Origin: Eubacterium sp.
GTDB taxonomy: Bacteria; Bacillota; Clostridia; Lachnospirales; Lachnospiraceae
Direction: 5' to 3'
NCBI GenBank assembly: GCA_017938215.1
Contig: JAGBBZ010000039.1
Coordinates: forward strand, 1-61,960
DNA length: 61,960 nt
The position numbers and the translations under genes are program-made. Of this stretch, positions 11,901-18,726 are shown one piece after another. Positions within the stretch are counted from its first letter, which is position 1; each line of letters begins with the position of its first letter. The notes beneath the pieces were generated by a model, which had not been told where the DNA came from, did no database searches, and worked only from the letters and a program-made list of their open reading frames with translations.

Positions 11901-12380
11901 TCAGATGAGCAAAGATAGTTCTTTGTTGATTTCTTCATACTTGCGATAAGTAATTCCCACGGACTTCATCATTTTCTTTGAAGCAATAACACTAGCGGTG
12001 TCGGAGTACTTGTCCTCTCGATAAATCACTTCTTTGATTCCGGATTGAATGAGTGCTTTTGTGCATTCATTGCAAGGAAAGAGGGTAGTGTATATCTTGG
12101 CACCGTTAAGTTTGAAACCCGAATAATTAAGAATCGCATTGAGCTCAGCATGGCACACAAATAAATACTTTGTGTCTAATGGTTCGCCATTGTTTCCCCA
12201 AGGGTACTCATCATCCGAACACCCGCAAGGCATACCATTATAACCAACAGAGAGGATTTTGTTATCTTTGTCTACGATGCAAGCTCCCACTTGTGTGTGT
12301 GGATCTTTGCTACGCATCGACGATAAGAGCGCTATCCCCATAAAATACTGATCCCAAGAAAGATAATCTTTGTTTTTCAT
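11901..12380 (-). CDS. Deoxycytidylate (dCMP) deaminase family protein
   Basis: This cytoplasmic zinc deaminase most likely converts dCMP to dUMP for thymidylate synthesis. The 159-residue length fits the ComEB/dCMP deaminase group. The zinc site is visible as CHAELNAI (His and catalytic Glu) and PCNEC (two Cys). The N-terminal motif SKDPHTQVGACIV with YNGMP is typical of dCMP deaminases. AGGATACC precedes the ATG. It is read with the same polarity as the chemoreceptor 47 bases downstream, but probably as a separate unit. Confidence 0.88.
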   Translation of the reverse strand: MKNKDYLSWDQYFMGIALLSSMRSKDPHTQVGACIVDKDNKILSVGYNGMPCGCSDDEYPWGNNGEPLDTKYLFVCHAELNAILNYSGFKLNGAKIYTTLFPCNECTKALIQSGIKEVIYREDKYSDTASVIASKKMMKSVGITYRKYEEINKELSLLI

Positions 12381-12490
12381 AGGTATCCTCCGTTAAAATA
12401 TAACTACTAAAATAATACCATTTTTTTTAGAATTTGTAAACCTTTTCTAGGAATAAAAAGAGGATTTCGAAAGAGGATTTTAAGAACGCA

Positions 12491-12522
12491 AAAAGAGCTG
12501 TAACATAGGTGCTACAGCTCTT
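12491..12522 (-). terminator. Terminator of rpsT
   Basis: The 10-base stem AAGAGCTGTA / TACAGCTCTT is followed on the minus strand by a T-run (TTTTTGCG). It lies about 70 bases past the rpsT stop. Confidence 0.75.
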
Positions 12523-12594
12523 GATTTTATGTTTTATGACGGGTAGAATTGTAGTAGCAGTACGACTGCCTTCTACATCAACTCATAACTGCGA

Positions 12595-12858
12595 TTACGC
12601 AAGTTTGTTTACTGCAAGTGTAAGACGAGATACTTTTCTCGCTGCAGTATTTTTATGATAAACACCTTTCTGGGTAGCCTTATCAATCTCAGATACAGCT
12701 TTTTTCAAAGCTTCGCTTGCTGCTGCTTTATCACTTGCCGCGATTGCTGCGTCTACCTTTTTGATTGCAGTCTTAACCTTAGAACGGATTGATTTGTTTC
12801 TCTCAGCTCTTTTCTGGGAAACAAGAATACGTTTCTTTGCAGATTTGATATTTGCCAA
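12595..12858 (-). CDS. rpsT: 30S ribosomal protein S20
   Basis: S20 binds 16S rRNA early in small-subunit assembly. The 87-residue basic protein starts with the canonical ANIKSAKKRI and ends LTLAVNKLA. I take the start as TTG at 12858, because GGAGGTG lies 6 bases upstream and the family's N-terminus begins exactly there; the in-frame ATG at 12873 would place the ribosome site inside the coding sequence. It is divergent from gpr; in many clostridia these two genes are neighbours. Confidence 0.95.
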   Translation of the reverse strand: MANIKSAKKRILVSQKRAERNKSIRSKVKTAIKKVDAAIAASDKAAASEALKKAVSEIDKATQKGVYHKNTAARKVSRLTLAVNKLA

Positions 12859-13046
12859 TTCTAACACCTCCATCTTAATATTCTTAGTTATTGATTTTAT
12901 CGTGATGTCTGGTTAAACGGACACGGACATTAACTCAAACATACTCATTTATGATATTACAAAACAACTTTGATGTCAATACATAAATTTAAATATTTTG
13001 GCAAATCTATGAAAAGAATTATAGAATTGGAAAGTGAGAGAAGGCA

Positions 13047-13961
13047 ATGGCAGAGAGAAAAACAGATTTGGCACTTGAAATACGAGAAAGCTTTCCACGG
13101 AATCACGTGGAAATCAAGGGGGTGGTTCTGGAAAAAAAGTATGAGGAGAAAGCGAAGGCGCATATCACCACAGTACAAATCAATGATGAACGAGGTAGTC
13201 GTGCGATGGGAAAACCGAAAGGTTGTTATGTGACGATTGAATCGGAAAATATGCCAAAAGATGAGGAAGGGAAAGAGGCGTTGCGATATTGTATTGGGCA
13301 CGAATTAGAGAGGATGATGCCGAAACAAGACAATACCTCAGCGCTCGTTGTGGGATTGGGAAATCGACAGGTTACCAGCGATTCTCTGGGTCCAAGAATG
13401 GTTGACCATGTGGTGGTTACCAGACATTTGGAAAAAGAAATCGGGATGGAATTTCTGAAAGAACATAATCTGGGGATCGTCAGTGCCATCGCTACGGGAG
13501 TTATGGCACAGACGGGAATGGAAGCATTGGAAGTATTGAAAGCAATCGTAAAGGAAACGAAACCAGATGTGGTAATCGTGGTAGATGCGCTGGCTGCCAG
13601 AAGTATGTCAAGATTATGCACCACAGTACAGATTACAGACACGGGAATTAGCCCAGGGTCGGGGATTGGAAATCATCGTAAGGAGCTGTCGAAGCGAAGC
13701 CTTGGAGTTCCGGTGGTTGCTGTGGGAGTTCCCACAGTGGTAGATGCGCGAACCATAATAAGTGATCATTTGGAACGTGTATTGTCGAAGCAGGGCTATA
13801 ATGAGTATGAGATTGAGAATTTTATTCGAGAGGTGTTTCAAGATGAGATGGATAATTTATTTGTTACACCTAAAAATATTGACGAATCCGTGGCGATTAT
13901 TGCACGTGATTTGGCTGAAATTATGAATCTATGTTTCTGGCGGAGTCATAAAAAAGTGTAG
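13047..13961 (+). CDS. gpr: Spore germination protease GPR (peptidase A25)
   Basis: GPR is made in the forespore as a zymogen and degrades small acid-soluble DNA-binding proteins at germination. The protein is 304 residues, somewhat shorter than Bacillus GPR (about 370). The N-terminus has the RTDLALE-like signature (as RKTDLALEI), which corresponds to the propeptide cleavage region, and the conserved core GLGNRQVTSDSLGPR and VDALAARSMSRL is intact. The ribosome site is weak (GAGAAGG). It is followed 60 bases later by spoIIP, the common order in spore formers. Confidence 0.93.
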   Translation: MAERKTDLALEIRESFPRNHVEIKGVVLEKKYEEKAKAHITTVQINDERGSRAMGKPKGCYVTIESENMPKDEEGKEALRYCIGHELERMMPKQDNTSALVVGLGNRQVTSDSLGPRMVDHVVVTRHLEKEIGMEFLKEHNLGIVSAIATGVMAQTGMEALEVLKAIVKETKPDVVIVVDALAARSMSRLCTTVQITDTGISPGSGIGNHRKELSKRSLGVPVVAVGVPTVVDARTIISDHLERVLSKQGYNEYEIENFIREVFQDEMDNLFVTPKNIDESVAIIARDLAEIMNLCFWRSHKKV

Positions 13962-14021
13962 CATGGATTATATTAGTAAAGGATTGAGCGGGATTGCTGG
14001 AAGAAGATAAGGAGGAAGACA

Positions 14022-15185
14022 GTGAAAAAGGAAGGAAAAGGGATTGGTGTTGTTATACTGGTCATTCTCTGCCTAATGGGGGCAGAGATGCTAGATGGAA
14101 AGTGGAAGGAGAATACGTTGCAGAAAGTAGTCACAGTGATATTTGAAGATTCTTTTCTTGTGTCCGGACTCCAAGGAGAAGAGAGGTGGTTACAACTTGT
14201 AATGGGGAAACGTCTATATTTTCAACCAATCAATTCAGATCAAAGGATGAAAAGTCATTTGGTTTATATGGAAAATAATCAGCAAGAGACCGCAGAGGAA
14301 GAGATTCAAAGTTCCGGGGAGTCATCCGCGGTAATGGGAGAAAGTTTAGTCCAGGTGCCGGAGGTGAAACCTGTCATCTCGGAAACGGTGGGAACAGCTG
14401 AATATGTGAAACGATTATGGGAGAATAAAGATGTTAATTATCTCTGGAACCATTTTTATATCATTGATTCTACAACGTCTGTGAAAAAGAATTTATTTCC
14501 AGTGGAAAAAATGCTTACCAGAAATCTGACGTTGCCATCGCAAGCGGGAAAAAAACAAATATTAATTTATCATACGCATGGGGCATCTGAGACATTCTCG
14601 GATAGCAAAAAGAATAAAGAGTCGGATTCGATTATAGGGGTTGGAACAACGTTGGCGCAAGAACTGGAAAAGCAAGGATATCAAGTGTATCATGATAAAA
14701 CAAAATATGATCTGATCGATGGGAAGATTGACCGCAGTCAGGCGTACAATACGTCATTAGCAGGGGTGGAGCGAATATTGAAGGAAAATCCGGATATTCA
14801 AGTGACAATTGATCTCCACAGAGATGCAGTGGGGAAGGGGAAACATACATATTCTTTAATTGACGGAAAAAAGACGGCGATTGTCATGTTTTTTAATGGT
14901 ATGAGTCGTACGAAGTCAGGGAAAATTGAATACTTGAACAATCCGAATCTAGAAGCAAATCTGTCGTTTAGTTTACAATTGAAATGTCATGCCATGGAAT
15001 TGTTTGATGGATTTACGAAACCGATTTATCTGAAGGGATATCGTTACAATCTCCACATCAAGGAGAGAGCTCTGTTGATTGAATTAGGGAATGAGAACAA
15101 TACGGTGCAGGAGGCAAAAAATGCAGCAGAACCATTGGCAAAGGTGATCGCAGACGTTCTGAAAGGAGAAGTGAATCATAAATAA
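14022..15185 (+). CDS. spoIIP: Stage II sporulation protein P
   Basis: SpoIIP is a membrane-anchored amidase and endopeptidase that works with SpoIID and SpoIIM in septal peptidoglycan degradation during engulfment. The 387-residue protein has an N-terminal membrane helix (about 8-22), a variable linker and a catalytic domain from about residue 180. Signature motifs are IYHTHGASETF, DLHRDAVGK and a late ELGNENNTVQEA with the conserved Glu. The start is GTG with GGAGGA 5 bases upstream. In other genomes gpr-spoIIP is often followed by lepA; here regulatory genes follow. Confidence 0.93.
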   Translation: MKKEGKGIGVVILVILCLMGAEMLDGKWKENTLQKVVTVIFEDSFLVSGLQGEERWLQLVMGKRLYFQPINSDQRMKSHLVYMENNQQETAEEEIQSSGESSAVMGESLVQVPEVKPVISETVGTAEYVKRLWENKDVNYLWNHFYIIDSTTSVKKNLFPVEKMLTRNLTLPSQAGKKQILIYHTHGASETFSDSKKNKESDSIIGVGTTLAQELEKQGYQVYHDKTKYDLIDGKIDRSQAYNTSLAGVERILKENPDIQVTIDLHRDAVGKGKHTYSLIDGKKTAIVMFFNGMSRTKSGKIEYLNNPNLEANLSFSLQLKCHAMELFDGFTKPIYLKGYRYNLHIKERALLIELGNENNTVQEAKNAAEPLAKVIADVLKGEVNHK

Positions 15186-15207
15186 ATAGGATGCAAAAAG
15201 AAAAACA

Positions 15208-15552
15208 CTAGTGATTGCACATTTTTTTTGCGATGGTGCACAAAGCACTTACCTCATCATCGTTCATGTTTTTTAAATAATCGAAGAGACGGTGAACTTG
15301 TGGGGAATAGTACCACTGATCTAAGGTTTCTTCCTCAAACAGGAGCTTACAAGGAATGTCAAGCTCGTAAGAAATACGAAAAAGGGTATCTGCTTTTGGG
15401 ATGTTTTCACCACGTTCAATCTTTCCAATGGTTCCGGTTGCGAGTCCGGTTCTGCTGGCGAGTTGTTCTTGACTGAGTTTTTTGGCTTCTCTAAAATTTC
15501 GGATTTGCAGACCAATCGATTTGCAGTTTTTTATGTAATGTTCTTGTTTCAA
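15208..15552 (-). CDS. XRE-family helix-turn-helix regulator
   Basis: This 114-residue protein has an N-terminal lambda-repressor-like domain at about 12-70. The recognition region includes LSQEQLASRTGLATGTIGKI followed by ERGENIP. The C-terminal 40 residues are not recognised and could mediate dimerisation. It is divergent from a second XRE gene across a 277-base control region, so it may regulate that operon. A target cannot be assigned from sequence. Confidence 0.88.
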   Translation of the reverse strand: MKQEHYIKNCKSIGLQIRNFREAKKLSQEQLASRTGLATGTIGKIERGENIPKADTLFRISYELDIPCKLLFEEETLDQWYYSPQVHRLFDYLKNMNDDEVSALCTIAKKMCNH

Positions 15553-15722
15553 AATATTTCCTCCTTAACCAAATGATGTTATTTCTAGTGTAACCGTTGA
15601 AAAAATGTATCACAAGTAACTGCAATATCTTTTTTAAAATGGAAAATCTATACTATAATATAGAATTTAAAAAAAGTTAAAAAAAATTAGATGTCCCAAA
15701 TGACGAAAATACGCGAAAAGGT

Positions 15723-15784
15723 CGTGTTACGATTAAATTGTACCGTGTTACGGACTACAATTTTGTTGAGAAATCGAGTAAAAT
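15723..15784 (+). promoter_or_regulatory. 9-12-9 direct repeat and candidate activator-dependent promoter of the XRE-LytTR operon
   Basis: The nonamer CGTGTTACG occurs exactly twice, at 15723-15731 and 15744-15752, separated by 12 bases. Downstream is a good -10 (TAAAAT, 15779-15784), but the -35 position 17 bases upstream is poor. LytTR-domain regulators such as AgrA and ComE are known to bind two 9-base direct repeats spaced by about 12 bases near the -35 box of weak promoters. The operon it precedes encodes a LytTR protein, so autoregulation is a reasonable inference. The nonamer does not match the published LytTR consensus closely. No other gene or RNA is visible in the 15553-15829 intergenic region. 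Confidence 0.55.
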
Positions 15785-15829
15785 ATAGGTAAACTTTCTT
15801 ACAACCTAAGCGTGGGATATGGAGGAAAT

Positions 15830-16180
15830 ATGACAAAATACTGTAACCAAGTATTAGGAAAAAGACTCCGAAAAGCCCGCAGAATGCTGGGGGTTACTTC
15901 GGAGGAAATGTCAGAAATGCTGCATCTCAGTGCAGGACATTATCGTAAACTGGAGAGAGGGGAACATGCGATCAGCCTAGGATGCCTACAGGTGTTACAT
16001 GAGGTGTATGGTATGGATCTCAACTATATTATTACGGGACATGTTCGCGAGGAAGATGTGGCGCGGGAACTGGTGAACAGTACACCAGAGGAAGCATTTT
16101 ATTATATGCACCAATTACTTGAGTCCTGCGAGCGGGTGTATATGACACAGCAAAGAGAAAAGGAGGCGGAGAAGAATTAG
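15830..16180 (+). CDS. XRE-family helix-turn-helix regulator in operon with LytTR gene
   Basis: This 116-residue protein has a helix-turn-helix at about 10-65 (LGKRLRKARRMLGVTSEEM, then LERGEHAISLGCL) and a helical C-terminus with PEEAFYYMHQLLESCERVY. I prefer ATG at 15830, directly behind GGAGGA, to the in-frame GTG at 15812. The stop codon overlaps the start region of the LytTR gene, which indicates translational coupling. The upstream repeat pair suggests control by its partner or an unlinked regulator. Confidence 0.85.
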   Translation: MTKYCNQVLGKRLRKARRMLGVTSEEMSEMLHLSAGHYRKLERGEHAISLGCLQVLHEVYGMDLNYIITGHVREEDVARELVNSTPEEAFYYMHQLLESCERVYMTQQREKEAEKN

Positions 16181-16523
16181 GCAAATTATCCGGTTGGATT
16201 CGGATGTATACGTATCTCTGCAGGGACAACTAAGTCAGTTCCGGATGGAAGAAATCATTTATGTGGAGCATAGCAGCAGGGCAGTGTTTATCCACACGAT
16301 TTGCGGTGTGACGTATATTCCGTATACTTCTTTGGACCGAGTGAAACAAGCACTTGGAGACGATTATTTGTGCCAATGCCATAAGTCCTTTTTGGTGAAT
16401 CGTCTTTTCATCGAGCGTATCGATCGGGGAAAAAATCAGATTGTACTCAAAAATTATATGGGAAAGCTTTCTATGGGAAGAAAATACAGGGAGGGTTTTC
16501 TGAAAAAACTTCATTACAACTGA
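16176..16523 (+). CDS. Stand-alone LytTR DNA-binding domain protein
   Basis: The whole protein, about 115 residues, is one LytTR domain: MEEIIYVEHSSRAVFIHT, a basic middle, CHKSFLVNRLFIERI and a final MGRKYREGFLKKL. No receiver or membrane part is present. There is no ATG, GTG or TTG at a proper distance from the excellent AGGAGG at 16161-16166. The in-frame codon 9 bases past it is ATT at 16176, which would overlap the upstream stop by 5 bases and give an N-terminus RQIIRLDSD. TTG at 16194 is 27 bases from the site. An AUU start is inferred, not proven; coupled re-initiation at TTG is the alternative. Confidence 0.78.
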   Translation: MRQIIRLDSDVYVSLQGQLSQFRMEEIIYVEHSSRAVFIHTICGVTYIPYTSLDRVKQALGDDYLCQCHKSFLVNRLFIERIDRGKNQIVLKNYMGKLSMGRKYREGFLKKLHYN

Positions 16524-16595
16524 TTCGATAATTGCTTTACAAAACGAATCATCCGTTATATAATAAAGCATTGAATGGATTCAGAGGTGATGATT

Positions 16596-17243
16596 ATGAA
16601 ACATATATATCTGATTCGTCATGGGAGACAGAGTTCAAAACTTTGTAACGTAGATGTAGATTTAGATAAAGCCGGGAAAGAGCAAGCGAAGCATTTGGCC
16701 AAGCGTTTGCGAGGATATGATATCCACCGGCTTTATTGTAGTGGTTTGAAACGTGCGGTACAGACGGCGGATATCATTGGTAAAGAACTCGGATTGTCAC
16801 CAGAGCAAGTAATGGATTTTAAAGAAATTGATTTTGGAGATTTGACAGGACTGGACGATGAGACCGTTGCGGAAAAGTATGCGGATTTTCGTAGGGAGCG
16901 GGCGAAGATGGATCGTGATTTGCCGTATCCTGGTGGGGAAAGTGGCGAAGATGTGATTCGTCGCGTCTATCCGGAACTTCGAAAAATATGTGAGGAACCA
17001 GGAGAGCGAATTGCTATTGTAACCCATGGTGGTGTGATTCGAGCATTGTGTGCTCATTTGCTTCAGACAGACTTGAAAAATAAATTGCGTATATCCATCG
17101 ATTTGGAAAATACAAGTATAACAGAGATTATCTTCAAGGAAGAAGCGAAGGAATTTTATGTGGAACGAGTGAATGATTATGCGCATTTGGAAAACCATCC
17201 GGAATTGTTGCGGAGCGGTTGGAAGTCCTCACTCATACGGTAA
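16596..17243 (+). CDS. Histidine phosphatase family protein (phosphoglycerate mutase-like)
   Basis: This 215-residue cytoplasmic enzyme of the branch-1 histidine phosphatase family has the catalytic LIRHGRQ at the N-terminus, the general acid region MDFKEIDFGDLTG, YPGGESGEDV, and the second catalytic His in VTHGGVIRAL. The substrate is unknown; relatives include cobalamin phosphatase CobC and phosphoserine-type phosphatases. ATG at 16596 lies 7 bases after GAGGTG; the open frame begins further upstream at 16575 without a better site. Confidence 0.88.
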   Translation: MKHIYLIRHGRQSSKLCNVDVDLDKAGKEQAKHLAKRLRGYDIHRLYCSGLKRAVQTADIIGKELGLSPEQVMDFKEIDFGDLTGLDDETVAEKYADFRRERAKMDRDLPYPGGESGEDVIRRVYPELRKICEEPGERIAIVTHGGVIRALCAHLLQTDLKNKLRISIDLENTSITEIIFKEEAKEFYVERVNDYAHLENHPELLRSGWKSSLIR

Positions 17244-17263
17244 AGAGAAAATGGAGAAAAGAA

Positions 17264-18640
17264 ATGGAACAGACAGAACAAAGACAAGAAAATAAAATGG
17301 GAGTCATGCCAGTAAAAAAATTGTTGATTAGCATGTCGCTTCCTATGATGGCGTCCATGTTGGTACAAGCATTGTATAATATAGTAGATAGTGTTTTTAT
17401 AGCGCGTATTGGTGAGGATGCGTTGACGGCAGTATCGTTGGCGTTCCCCATTCAGACATTGATGATTGCGGTTGCCGGAGGAACGGGAGTTGGTGTTAAT
17501 GCCTTGCTTTCTCGTAGTCTTGGAGAAAAGAAGTTTAAGGAAGCGGATCGGGCGGCTAATTCAGGTGTATTGCTGATGATGATCAGTTATGTTGTGTTTT
17601 GCTTGATTGGAATTTTTGCGGCAGAGCCGTTTTTCGAGAGTCAGGTGGATATGAGTCTTCCGAATGCGCAAGCGATTGTGCAATACGGTAAGAGTTATTT
17701 ATCCATTTGCTTGATTGGTTCCTTTGGTATTTTGTTTGAAATGATGCTGGAACGATTGCTTCAGGCGACGGGAAAGACGATTTATACAATGATTACGCAG
17801 GGGACAGGAGCGGTAATTAACATTATTTTGGATCCGATTTTGATTTTTGGATTGTGCGGTGCTCCGAAAATGGGAATTGCCGGAGCGGCATTGGCCACAG
17901 TCATTGGTCAGGTGGTGGCGATGCTCCTTGCCGTATATTTTAAGCTTAAGAAAAATACAGAAATCCATTTTTCGTTGAACAACATGCGCCCTCGGGCGGC
18001 GACGATACGCACGATTTACTGGGTTGGTGTTCCGTCCATTATCATGCAGGCCATTGGCTCGGTCATGACCTTTGGTATGAATAAGATATTAGCACCATTT
18101 TCACTTACGGCAGTAGCGGTATTTGGTGTGTATTTCAAATTAAATAGTTTTATCTTTATGCCGGTGTTTGGTATGAACAATGGCTTGATTCCAATCGTGG
18201 CGTACAATTATGGAGCTAGAAATAAAGACAGAATCATTGCAGTAGTAAAATTTGCGATGATGATCAGCGTTCTTATCATGTGCATAGGAATGTGCATTTT
18301 CTTTGCGATTCCGGACAAATTATTACTCTTGTTTGATGCATCGTCCCAGATGTTGGAAATCGGTGTACCGGCGCTTCGCATTATCGCAATTCATTTTATG
18401 CTGGCGGGATGTTCGATCATATTAATGTCCACGTTCCAGGCATTTGGAGAGGGGTTTATAAGTCTTTCGGTGTCTGCGGTGCGCCAGCTGGTAGTTATAC
18501 TGCCGGTGGCATTTTTGTTGGCAAGATTTGTGGGACATACAACGGTATGGTGGGCATTCCCGATTGCGGAGGTTTGCTCATTGACGATGAGTAGTTTGTT
18601 GTTTGTGAGATTATATCGTAATAAAATTAAGACATTATGA
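17264..18640 (+). CDS. MATE family efflux transporter
   Basis: This multidrug and toxic compound exporter has 12 predicted helices in about 458 residues, the normal size. Features are the N-terminal LLISMSLPMMASMLVQALYN stretch, AGGTGVGVNALLSR, and a repeat-related second half starting near GVPSIIMQAIGSV. Export is normally driven by Na+ or H+; the substrate cannot be assigned. ATG at 17264 with GGAGAAAAG is preferred over the upstream in-frame ATG at 17219, which lies inside the phosphatase gene. Confidence 0.93.
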   Translation: MEQTEQRQENKMGVMPVKKLLISMSLPMMASMLVQALYNIVDSVFIARIGEDALTAVSLAFPIQTLMIAVAGGTGVGVNALLSRSLGEKKFKEADRAANSGVLLMMISYVVFCLIGIFAAEPFFESQVDMSLPNAQAIVQYGKSYLSICLIGSFGILFEMMLERLLQATGKTIYTMITQGTGAVINIILDPILIFGLCGAPKMGIAGAALATVIGQVVAMLLAVYFKLKKNTEIHFSLNNMRPRAATIRTIYWVGVPSIIMQAIGSVMTFGMNKILAPFSLTAVAVFGVYFKLNSFIFMPVFGMNNGLIPIVAYNYGARNKDRIIAVVKFAMMISVLIMCIGMCIFFAIPDKLLLLFDASSQMLEIGVPALRIIAIHFMLAGCSIILMSTFQAFGEGFISLSVSAVRQLVVILPVAFLLARFVGHTTVWWAFPIAEVCSLTMSSLLFVRLYRNKIKTL

Positions 18641-18726
18641 TAGAGTTTATATAGAATTTCGTAAAAGAATTGTATGCTCAGAGGGAAGAGAGAGCAGAGC
18701 AGTTCCGATGGAAAGGGTTTGATGTC

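Noticed and set aside
15186-15207. Terminator between spoIIP and the minus-strand XRE gene
   Set aside because: There is only an 8-base CACTAGTG palindrome near T-rich sequence on the minus strand, too short for a convincing stem.
18641-18726. SAM or cobalamin riboswitch before metH
   Set aside because: The 86-base gap is too short and shows none of the conserved riboswitch cores.
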